Assembly (NCBI GenBank): GCA_017397205.1
Contig: JAFQJX010000142.1
Span: 1-5,303, forward strand
Origin: Clostridia bacterium
GTDB lineage: Bacteria; Bacillota; Clostridia; Oscillospirales; CAG-272
Direction: 5' to 3'
Length of the DNA stretch: 5,303 bases
The translations under genes and the position numbers were made by a program. This document shows positions 1-5,303 of this stretch, one piece after another. Under the pieces are notes generated by a model. It saw only the letters and a list, made by a program, of their open reading frames with translations. It made no database searches and was not told where the DNA came from. Position 1 is the first letter of the stretch; each line of letters begins with the position of its first letter.

Positions 1-3000
1 ACACCCCGCTTCATTCTGCCGCCAAGGTCGCCGAGAAGCGAGCCGATTTCGTCAAGCAGGGAGCCAAGCTCCTCCTCCCGACGGACGTAGGGCAGGGATG
101 CGGCAGTGTATTCTCCCGATTTTTTGAAGGAAACGGGGAGGTATCTTGCGTCGGGGGTATCGTCCATCGCGGCAAGCACGGCGGGGTCGTCTATGACGAG
201 GCCGCTTCGCTCGGAGGCGTTCATTTCCACCCTGAAAAGCTCCTCCCCCGTCAGGGGACGGTCAATCCTCGGAGAGGCACAAAGCGAGGAGAGGTAAAGC
301 ACCCCTGCGGGGCGGATGCGGCCGCCCTCCCCGACGCCAAGCTCCTGTCGGAAGCCCTCCGACCTGTCCGAGAGCAGAGAAAAGAGGTAGAGGGGCATTT
401 GCAGCTCTTCCCCCGACTTCAGCTTTGCCTCGGTAAACTTCTTTTGTGCCGTCTTGTAGTCCACCACGCGGATAAAGACGTCCTCCCCCTCCTTCCAGGT
501 GTCCACGCGGTCAATGACGCCGACAACGGATATGCGGCTGCCGTCGGGCGCGGGGAAGGTGACGGGGGCAGGTGCGTGCGGGTCACCCTCGCGGATATTC
601 AGCTCAAAGTAGGCGGGGGCGAATTTGCTATGGGTCAGCTCCTCGCACATATTGGCAAGCACCGCGCGCACGTTTTGCTTGAGCTTGGCAAGGAGGTGCC
701 GCGTACGGGGGTCGTTTTCCCCTCCCTCGGGCAGGGTATGCTCCACCGCACGGGGAAAGGCAAGGTCCAAAAGAGCTGCCTGCTCGTGAGGGGAAAGCGT
801 GTGCAAATTCATACCGCGCTTGCGTGCAGTGTCAAAAAAGCGCTCCAGCACCTCGTGGAAAAAGGTACCGATGCTGAGGGCGTCAAACTGTCCCTTCGGG
901 GTTTCGCGGAGCTTCAATGTATGACGGAGCAGGTAGGCAAGCGGACAGCGCAGGAAGTCACCGATGCGCGTCTGAGAGAGTGACAGGTCGCCCGGGTAGA
1001 GCAGGGCTGCCGTTTCGGGGGACAAATTCAAATCCGTGTTGCAAAGCGGACGGTCAAGCGCCTCCACAACCGCACGGGAAACGGGGTCACCCTCAAGAAT
1101 ATTGCGCACGGCACAGGCGGTTGCCGTATTGCCGCAGCGCCCGACGCGCTCACGCGCCGCGCTGACGCTCCAGATAAGAGCGTCGGGGGAGAGGTCCTGC
1201 GTTCTCACAACGGGATAGTCCTCTCCCGCAAGATGCCGCACGCGCTCCACGGCGGAGGAGGGTGTCGCACCCTCCAGGGCAGTTGTGGTGCGCGACCAGA
1301 GCAGGGTCACAGACGACTGACCGAGAGAAAAGGCGCGCCAGAAGGAGTACAGCTCGCGCGCTGCCCCCTCGTCCCTGCCTGTAAGCGTTGAGGCGCCGCC
1401 CGCCACGAGGAGCAGGCGCTCCTCCTCCGTAAATACCTCGTCCTGACGGGGAGGAGGCGGAAATTCGCCCTCGTTTGCCCCAAGCAGATACACGTGAGGC
1501 ACGCCCGAGGTGCGTAAGAGAGATGCTTCTCCCACCGTCACCTCGTCCACCGTGGAGGGGAGTTGTCCCGTTCTGGTGGCACCCAGCTGCATCTCAAGCA
1601 GCGCGGCAAACTCCCGTCCGCCAAGGGGCGTGTCGGGGAGGAGATAGGTGAGGGTATCCATTGCGGTGCAAAGCGTGTTCCAGAGTCCTGCATAAAGCTG
1701 CTCTCGCTCGGGGTGCTCCTTTGCACGCCGTTCCGCCGTTTCGGGAAAATGAATGGACAGCAAAAACGAGGTCAGCGCACGCACGTGGTCAGCGGTGCTT
1801 TCGGCCGCCTCCACCGCCTGTCCGAAGCGGTACAGCGGAGGGACAAAGGTCTGGCGGAGCGCGTCAATTGCCTTCAGCTTGTGCTCTGCCGAGGGAGAGC
1901 CCTTACGGGGGGCTCCGTAGCCGTCGGGATTCATCTCCCAGACCTTGCCGTCGTACCAGCGCGCTCCGTGAATATCCCAGGTGTAGGTGTAAAGCTCCAA
2001 AAGGTCACAAAGCGCGGGGTCGGCGCCGTCGGGGAGGCATTTCAGATAGGCAATCACGTCCTCGCGGCGCCAGCCGCCCAGCACAACGCGGTAGGCGGAG
2101 AGAAGCATCTGCACCAGGTCAAGCTGGTCGGTCGTGTCGGGGCGCGAGAGGAAGCAGGGGATTCCGCTCCGTGCAAGCGCGGTGTCCAGAATGCCCTCAT
2201 AGGACGAGGCGGAGCCGCAAATGACGGCAAAATCGCGGTAACGGCACCCCTCTTCCATCACGCGGCGGAGAATGTCGGCACAAATATAGTCGCACGCCTC
2301 CTGCGGGTCGGGCGCTTCCACGAGCGTCAGCCCCTCCCGCTCACCCTGAAAGGCGCTCTGGGAGCGGTAGTCCATGCGAAAGAGATTGCGGCTGATATAG
2401 CGGAGCAGGGCGGGGCGGCGCTCTCCCCCTTCGCCGAGGTCCGTCTCTGTTTCACGGGCGCCCACCTCGCGTGCAAGGGCAAGCAGGCGCGCACGGGTGG
2501 CAAATACCTCCACGGAGCAAAGCTGCCGCTCCGCATCGGGGGGCACGCACAGCGTCACCGTCACGGGATGATGGGAAAGAAGCGCCTGCAATATGGCGTA
2601 CTGCTGTCCCGTAAAGCTGGAAAAGCCGTCCACATATACGGCGGCGACGTCCAGCGGATTGTGGTTTTGCAGAAGGAGGGCGGTGCGGTCCAGGCGGTCG
2701 CTTTCGTCGGAATAGTATTCCGTCAGAAGCCCGTGATAGACGGAGCAAATCAGGGCGTAGTCGCGGAATTTTGCCGCGGTCGCCTCGGGTGCGTCCGTTG
2801 CCGCCGCCTCCAGCATGGCGGGGGTGATACGGGAGGCACGGAGCCGCCCGACAAGAGAGCACATATGCGATACCGTTGCGGCATCGGGCGTGCGCCGTGC
2901 CGTATGGAGGTGCGGGGCAAGCTCGGTCAGCGTGCGCCACATCAGCACCTGCTCGCTCCCCGGGGTACAGGTGCGCTCGGCAAGACCGCCGAGCAGACGG

Positions 3001-3221
3001 AAAACGGTATCGGAGAGACGTGTGAAGTTGGTGACCTCCAGGGAAATACAGGCAGAGGGAGGCAGGGCAGAGGCAACGAGGCGCTCTGCCGTCACGGTTT
3101 GCTGCTCAGGCACGAGGAGCAGCACGCGCTCCCCCCGTTCCACGTGGGCACGGAGCGAGTCAAGCACGCGGGCGGTTTTTCCGCTACCGCTACCGCCCGT
3201 CAGCAGAGTCAGGGTCAGCAT
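1..3221 (-). CDS. addB: ATP-dependent helicase/deoxyribonuclease subunit B, AddB (3' end outside window)
   Basis: AddB partners AddA in the cytoplasm to process double-strand breaks up to a Chi-like site for RecA loading, and nicks one of the two strands. About 1,073 codons read without a stop; B. subtilis AddB has about 1,166. A Walker A motif (GGSGSGKT) spans residues 9-16, a DGFSSFT segment lies at 198-204, and LLGANEGEFP, typical of UvrD-like family domains, at 579-588. The C-terminal PD-(D/E)XK nuclease shows FLRCPLAYL with Cys759 (first iron-sulfur ligand), GTFFHEVLERF with His789, VIDRVD with Asp904, DYK with Asp921 and Lys923, and QMPLY with Gln941 and Tyr945. All visible catalytic residues are present. 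The last three cysteines (CxxC then Cys) should lie just past the left edge. The ATG at 3219-3221 overlaps the upstream stop by 7 bases and has GGAGG 7 bases before it, suggesting translational coupling. addA is expected downstream. The identification is firm. Confidence 0.96.
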   Translation of the reverse strand, partial: MLTLTLLTGGSGSGKTARVLDSLRAHVERGERVLLLVPEQQTVTAERLVASALPPSACISLEVTNFTRLSDTVFRLLGGLAERTCTPGSEQVLMWRTLTELAPHLHTARRTPDAATVSHMCSLVGRLRASRITPAMLEAAATDAPEATAAKFRDYALICSVYHGLLTEYYSDESDRLDRTALLLQNHNPLDVAAVYVDGFSSFTGQQYAILQALLSHHPVTVTLCVPPDAERQLCSVEVFATRARLLALAREVGARETETDLGEGGERRPALLRYISRNLFRMDYRSQSAFQGEREGLTLVEAPDPQEACDYICADILRRVMEEGCRYRDFAVICGSASSYEGILDTALARSGIPCFLSRPDTTDQLDLVQMLLSAYRVVLGGWRREDVIAYLKCLPDGADPALCDLLELYTYTWDIHGARWYDGKVWEMNPDGYGAPRKGSPSAEHKLKAIDALRQTFVPPLYRFGQAVEAAESTADHVRALTSFLLSIHFPETAERRAKEHPEREQLYAGLWNTLCTAMDTLTYLLPDTPLGGREFAALLEMQLGATRTGQLPSTVDEVTVGEASLLRTSGVPHVYLLGANEGEFPPPPRQDEVFTEEERLLLVAGGASTLTGRDEGAARELYSFWRAFSLGQSSVTLLWSRTTTALEGATPSSAVERVRHLAGEDYPVVRTQDLSPDALIWSVSAARERVGRCGNTATACAVRNILEGDPVSRAVVEALDRPLCNTDLNLSPETAALLYPGDLSLSQTRIGDFLRCPLAYLLRHTLKLRETPKGQFDALSIGTFFHEVLERFFDTARKRGMNLHTLSPHEQAALLDLAFPRAVEHTLPEGGENDPRTRHLLAKLKQNVRAVLANMCEELTHSKFAPAYFELNIREGDPHAPAPVTFPAPDGSRISVVGVIDRVDTWKEGEDVFIRVVDYKTAQKKFTEAKLKSGEELQMPLYLFSLLSDRSEGFRQELGVGEGGRIRPAGVLYLSSLCASPRIDRPLTGEELFRVEMNASERSGLVIDDPAVLAAMDDTPDARYLPVSFKKSGEYTAASLPYVRREEELGSLLDEIGSLLGDLGGRMKRG

Positions 3222-3805
3222 AGGTTGTCCTCCTCTCTCGGCAGACGGTAGCCGCGTCCGCGGTGGGCTATGATATAGCGCTTGCCGCCCGCCTCCAACT
3301 TTTCACGCAAATAGTGAACGTACACCCCGACAATGCCGGGGTCGGTGTCAGGCGACCAGACGCGCCTGAGCAGCTCCTCCTTTGAAACAAAGGCACCGTT
3401 TGCCTCCCAGAGGGCAAGGAACAGGGCGTGCTCCGTTTTTGAAAGGGGGACACAGGCACCCTCCACCAGCACGCCACGCGTCCCCTCAATCGGCTGGGGA
3501 CAGTATTCGGCGGTGCCGTGCGCAAGCCCAAGCGCCGCAAGCAGACGGGCAGGGCGGAAGGGGCGGTCCAGCCAGAGATAGGGCAGTTCCCGGGGGCGCT
3601 CCAGGAGGGCAGAGGTGCAAAGCACGGTGCCCCCAAGCCCACGGGGCAAGGGATAGGTGTCCAGGTCCACGACGTAGTAGGGGGCTGCGGGAATGCTCTC
3701 CCCCTCCTGCAAAACGGCAACGGAGCGCAGGGTACGGCACAGGCAAAGGCGCACGAACTGTGCGAAGGTCGCGTCCCCCGACAGGATATAGCAGGCACTC
3801 GTCAT
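3215..3805 (-). CDS. Winged-helix (OmpR/PhoB-type) transcriptional regulator with degenerate receiver-like domain
   Basis: This 196-residue protein should bind DNA; its targets are unknown. Residues about 118-190 form an OmpR/PhoB winged helix: LSKTEHALFLALW (121-133), FVSKEELLRRVW (139-150), the recognition-helix segment GIVGVYVHYLREKLE (157-171) and the wing RGRGYRL (182-188). Residues 1-95 resemble a shrunken receiver. VVDLD (Asp47) sits where the phospho-acceptor is expected, VLCTSA (61-66) resembles the beta-4 Thr/Ser strand, and RPF (81-83) replaces the usual Lys-Pro-Phe. The N-terminal acidic pair is reduced to SGD (9-11). Asp47 to RPF is 34 residues where ordinary receivers have about 50, so a helix or more is missing. 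Phosphorylation by a histidine kinase is therefore unlikely, and no kinase gene is visible. The ATG at 3803-3805 has AGGAGGT 6 bases upstream. The stop overlaps the addB start, so the two are probably co-expressed. The DNA-binding class is sure; the physiological role is not. Confidence 0.9.
   Translation of the reverse strand: MTSACYILSGDATFAQFVRLCLCRTLRSVAVLQEGESIPAAPYYVVDLDTYPLPRGLGGTVLCTSALLERPRELPYLWLDRPFRPARLLAALGLAHGTAEYCPQPIEGTRGVLVEGACVPLSKTEHALFLALWEANGAFVSKEELLRRVWSPDTDPGIVGVYVHYLREKLEAGGKRYIIAHRGRGYRLPREEDNLC
3229..3235 (-). promoter_or_regulatory. Ribosome binding site of addB, inside the regulator gene
   Basis: The minus strand reads GAGGAGG, with 7 bases between GGAGG and the ATG at 3219-3221. 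It lies within the last codons of the upstream regulator gene, so addB can be started afresh or by ribosomes finishing the regulator at the overlapping ATGCTGA. It decides the addB start. Confidence 0.8.
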
Positions 3806-3811
3806 GGCGGG

Positions 3812-3820
3812 ACCTCCTTT
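3812..3820 (-). promoter_or_regulatory. Ribosome binding site of the winged-helix regulator
   Basis: The minus strand reads AAAGGAGGT, with 6 bases to the ATG at 3803-3805. This near-perfect Shine-Dalgarno sequence fixes the start codon. Confidence 0.85.
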
Positions 3821-3837
3821 TCTAATTTATTAAAAAC

Positions 3838-3866
3838 AGTGTACCATATCCGCGCGCGCCTGTCAA
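3838..3866 (-). promoter_or_regulatory. Sigma-A promoter of the regulator-addB operon
   Basis: On the minus strand a perfect -35 box, TTGACA (3861-3866), is followed by a 17-base spacer and the -10 box TACACT (3838-3843), preceded by TGG, which makes an extended -10. Transcription should start near 3831, giving a leader of about 26 bases that contains the ribosome binding site. The spacer contains an alternating CG run. This is the only strong promoter I find in the window and it is placed to drive the regulator and addB together. Confidence 0.85.
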
Positions 3867-4033
3867 GCGCCTGCCCGCACGCAAGTGCCCGTGCCCGCGC
3901 GACCGCAAAGCGCCCTCAGCTCTCTTTCTTTCCGCTTCCCGTTTGCACGCCGCACAAAAGCAATGATAAGTAAACTTTCCGTTATCAAAAAAGCGTAAAA
4001 CACAGAAAAACACCAAGAAAACAGGGAGTTATG

Positions 4034-4065
4034 AAAAAAGCAGAGAGGTATTCCTCCCTGCTTTT
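4034..4065 (-). terminator. Strong intrinsic terminator, second of two after the noc-like gene, possibly bidirectional
   Basis: The arms at 4053-4065 and 4036-4048 pair over 13 positions with a single G-U wobble (for the minus-strand RNA) around a 4-base loop (4049-4052). In the minus direction the hairpin runs into six T residues (4034-4039). In the plus direction the hairpin is equally stable, but the T tract is interrupted after four bases, so it may work less well that way. Confidence 0.88.
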
Positions 4066-4090
4066 CACTTTTCTTTCTCTGCAAAATCTG

Positions 4091-4111
4091 AAAAAGGAAA
4101 GCGAACTTTCC
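4091..4111 (-). terminator. Intrinsic terminator with UUCG loop just after the noc-like gene
   Basis: Nine bases after the noc-like TGA, the minus strand forms the hairpin GGAAAG-TTCG-CTTTCC (4096-4111), followed by five T residues (4091-4095). The stem is only 6 bp, but the UUCG tetraloop should stabilise it, although the closing pair is G-C rather than the best-known C-G. It is probably the first, weaker stop, backed up by the stronger hairpin at 4034-4065. Confidence 0.75.
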
Positions 4112-4120
4112 GTTCTAAAA

Positions 4121-4930
4121 TCACCGTTTTTTAATCAGAATCGTGACCTCAACGCCCTCCTCCGTCACCTTTCTCTTACAGGTGGACTCAATTCCTGCCC
4201 CGCGCATGATGCCGAGGGCACGGTCAAGGGAATTGTAAAACAGGCGCAGGTCCTTCATGGCGCCCCGCATGGGGTGGGCTGGCGGCTTGCGCTTTGGCTT
4301 GCTTGCAAGAAGCGCTTCCACGTACGCCTCCGTCTGGCTGACGTTGTAGCCGTGGTTGATCACGTGCATGAGCGCCCTTGCGCGCTGCGGCTTGTCGTGC
4401 AGGCGTATCAGGGCACGGGCGTGCCGCTCCGTGAGGGATGCGGCAAGCAGCGCCTCCTGCTCGTCCTCCTCCATCACCAGAAGTCGCAGCTTGTTGGCTA
4501 TGTAGGACTGTGACACGGACAGTCGCTGTGCTAGCTGCTCCTGCGTGATACCGTGGCGGTCCAGCAGCACCCTGATGGCGTACGCCTCCTCAAAGGGGGT
4601 GAGGTCCTTGCGCTGCAGGTTTTCCACGATGGCGATTTCCGCGCTGCCGCGCTCGTCTGCCTCCAGCAGGCGACAGGGCACCTCGGTCAGCCCCGCGACG
4701 ATTGCGGCGCGCAGGCGCCGCTCCCCTGCAATCAGCTCGTAGTACAGCCGTCCGCCCTCCTGCGTCTGCCTGACGGTCAGGGGCTGAATGATGCCCCATT
4801 CCCTGACGCTCTCCACAAGCCCGCCGAGCTCCTCTCCGCGCCGTCCTCTCCTTGGCTGTTGGGGGTTCGGTAAAATCAGCGCGGGGTCAAGATAGCAAAT
4901 CGCCTCCCCGTTTCTCCTTGCTTGCTCCAT
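4121..4930 (-). CDS. noc: ParB/Spo0J-superfamily protein, Noc-like (nucleoid occlusion)
   Basis: ParB-type proteins are CTP-dependent DNA clamps that load at a palindromic site and spread; Noc uses this to keep the division septum off the nucleoid. The 269 residues show NPQQPR (22-27), GIIQP (46-50), the CTP-binding box GERRLRAA (69-76), ENLQRKDLTPFEEA (103-116) and a helix-turn-helix at about 128-150. In the latter, SQSYIANKLRLL (140-151) and LTERHARALIRL (166-177) resemble B. subtilis Noc more than Spo0J. A basic linker (KPKRK, 211-215) precedes the C-terminal dimerisation region ending in VTILIKKR, also Noc-like. The N-terminal amphipathic membrane helix of B. subtilis Noc is absent. The ATG at 4928-4930 is set by GGAGGTGAT 7 bases upstream. 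No parA lies beside it here, and two terminators follow. Superfamily membership is certain; Noc rather than a second chromosomal ParB is likely but not proven. Confidence 0.93.
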   Translation of the reverse strand: MEQARRNGEAICYLDPALILPNPQQPRRGRRGEELGGLVESVREWGIIQPLTVRQTQEGGRLYYELIAGERRLRAAIVAGLTEVPCRLLEADERGSAEIAIVENLQRKDLTPFEEAYAIRVLLDRHGITQEQLAQRLSVSQSYIANKLRLLVMEEDEQEALLAASLTERHARALIRLHDKPQRARALMHVINHGYNVSQTEAYVEALLASKPKRKPPAHPMRGAMKDLRLFYNSLDRALGIMRGAGIESTCKRKVTEEGVEVTILIKKR

Positions 4931-4933
4931 GGT

Positions 4934-4942
4934 ATCACCTCC
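4934..4942 (-). promoter_or_regulatory. Ribosome binding site of the noc-like gene
   Basis: The minus strand reads GGAGGTGAT, fully complementary to the usual 16S rRNA 3' tail, with 7 bases between GGAGG and the ATG at 4928-4930. No other in-frame start has comparable support, so the short N-terminus of the protein is probably real. Confidence 0.85.
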
Positions 4943-5040
4943 GCTCCTATCGTAGCACAGCCAAAGTGCAAAAAAGGTCGCTTTGGGGCGCCCCCCGAGA
5001 GAGGTCTATCATTTTCTTTTTCCGCGTATGCTATAGGGAT

Positions 5041-5047
5041 AAAGGAG
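5041..5047 (+). promoter_or_regulatory. Ribosome binding site of the SpoVB/MurJ-like flippase
   Basis: AAAGGAG lies 10 bases before the TTG at 5058-5060. An in-frame GTG at 5049-5051 is only one base from GGAG, too close to be used, and an in-frame TAA stands at 5040-5042. TTG is thus the best start, although its spacing is slightly long. Confidence 0.6.
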
Positions 5048-5057
5048 CGTGAGGGCA

Positions 5058-5303
5058 TTGACGGAGCAAACGCGGCGGTTTTTCAAAAATGCACTTGCAC
5101 TTGCGGGTGCGGCTGTGCTGATGCGTACGGTAGGGGTGACGTACAACGCCACCCTTTCTGCCCATATCGGCGCGGAGGGAATGGGGCTGTTCTCTCTCAT
5201 CAGCTCCCTGCAGGGCTTTGCCATTACCTTTGCCACGTCGGGCGTTTCTCTTGCCGTGACGCGCCTCGTTTCCGAATGCATGGGAAGCGGCGAGCCCGCC
5301 TCC
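5058..5303 (+). CDS. SpoVB/MurJ-family lipid-linked precursor flippase (N-terminal part, cut by window end)
   Basis: The 82 visible codons encode the start of a polytopic membrane protein of the MATE-like/MOP superfamily (SpoVB, MurJ, oligosaccharide flippases), which moves lipid-linked cell wall or polysaccharide precursors across the cytoplasmic membrane. A short basic N-terminus is followed by a first membrane helix (about 12-31) containing the family-like LMRTVGVTYN (21-30). SAHIGAEGMGLFSLISS follows at 34-50. A second hydrophobic stretch (43-66) leads into SGVSLAVTRLVSE (61-73), which matches how clostridial SpoVB-like proteins begin. Full-length members have about 450-550 residues, so most of the gene lies beyond the window. 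The start is TTG at 5058. The gene diverges from the noc-like gene with 127 bp between them. SpoVB acts in spore cortex synthesis in B. subtilis, but Clostridia carry several paralogues, so the exact substrate cannot be assigned and no symbol is given. Confidence 0.85.
   Translation, partial: MTEQTRRFFKNALALAGAAVLMRTVGVTYNATLSAHIGAEGMGLFSLISSLQGFAITFATSGVSLAVTRLVSECMGSGEPAS

Larger units (their letters stand above)
3867..4120. other. Non-coding region between the noc-like gene and the regulator-addB promoter
   Basis: No credible gene is found here. The right part (4034-4111) holds two terminators for the noc-like gene. The left part, next to the -35 box, is very GC-rich and holds a small inverted repeat, GCAC-GCAA-GTGC (3877-3888), plus repeated GTGCCC hexamers (3885-3896). 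The middle (about 3950-4035) is AT-rich and carries an inverted TGATAA/TTATCA pair (3964-3969 and 3982-3987). Short open frames starting with TTG cross the promoter or terminators and have no ribosome binding site. Confidence 0.7.

Noticed and set aside
399..983. A 194-codon open frame on the plus strand opposite the addB nuclease domain
   Set aside because: It has the same origin as the 1563-3251 frame: it ends where addB uses a TCA codon (981-983). It mirrors conserved AddB nuclease coding sequence.
1563..3251. A 562-codon open frame on the plus strand opposite addB
   Set aside because: It is in codon register with addB and stays open only because addB almost never uses TTA, CTA or TCA codons. 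It has no recognisable domains, its composition is odd (rich in Arg, Gly, His and Ala), and it runs into the regulator gene.
3584..3596. A TTCCCGGG core resembling half of a Noc binding site
   Set aside because: B. subtilis Noc sites are the longer palindrome ATTTCCCGGGAAAT. Here the right side is GGCG, and it lies in coding sequence.
3943..3970. A possible plus-strand promoter (TTGCAC with a GATAAG-like -10) that could make a small RNA ending at the 4036-4065 hairpin
   Set aside because: The -10 match is poor and the T tract in the plus direction is interrupted, so a small RNA is not supported.
3518..3973. A plus-strand open frame opposite the regulator and through its promoter
   Set aside because: It is antisense to the winged-helix gene, its codon bias reflects the opposite strand, and it reads across the strong minus-strand promoter.
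3822..4084. Two small minus-strand open frames (3822-4016 and 3863-4084) in the intergenic region
   Set aside because: Both begin with TTG without a ribosome binding site, cross the terminators and/or the promoter, and encode low-complexity basic peptides.
4031..4513. A 160-codon plus-strand open frame opposite the noc-like gene
   Set aside because: Its ATG lies at the edge of the terminator hairpin, it crosses both terminators, and it is antisense to a well-supported ParB-family gene.
5009..5040. A possible sporulation sigma-E type promoter before the flippase gene
   Set aside because: TCATTTT resembles a sigma-E -35 element, but the only CATACANT-like sequence (CGTATGCT) is a weak match at too short a spacing.

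Overview
This window looks like a chromosomal segment of a high-GC (roughly 60% by eye), Gram-positive, probably spore-forming member of the Bacillota, most likely class Clostridia. The evidence is the AddB-type (not RecBCD-type) recombination nuclease, a Noc-type ParB protein, a SpoVB/MurJ-like flippase, and strong AGGAGG ribosome binding sites. The genus cannot be told from the sequence. I see no tRNA, rRNA, CRISPR array, insertion sequence or phage gene.

Layout, left to right. Positions 1-3221 (minus) hold addB, the B subunit of the AddAB helicase-nuclease. It is cut at its 3' end by the window edge, just before the expected last three iron-sulfur cysteines. Its start overlaps by 7 bases the stop of a 196-codon regulator (3215-3805, minus). 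That protein has an OmpR/PhoB-type winged helix behind a shrunken, probably non-phosphorylatable receiver-like domain. A very good sigma-A promoter (3838-3866) lies just upstream, so regulator and addB probably form one operon, with addA expected beyond the left edge.

Positions 3867-4120 are non-coding. They carry two tandem intrinsic terminators (4091-4111 and 4034-4065) that end the next gene and shield the regulator-addB promoter from read-through. Positions 4121-4930 (minus) hold a ParB/Spo0J-superfamily protein that resembles Noc (nucleoid occlusion) more than Spo0J, but without the usual N-terminal membrane-binding extension. A 127-bp divergent gap separates it from the start of a SpoVB/MurJ-family membrane flippase (5058 to the window end, plus), which begins with TTG.

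The themes are chromosome upkeep and cell envelope or spore building: double-strand-break repair (AddB), nucleoid occlusion or segregation (Noc-like) and lipid-linked precursor export (SpoVB-like). The genes are mostly ordinary. The most unusual element is the pseudo-receiver regulator translationally coupled to addB. Nothing here convincingly shows a wholly new system.
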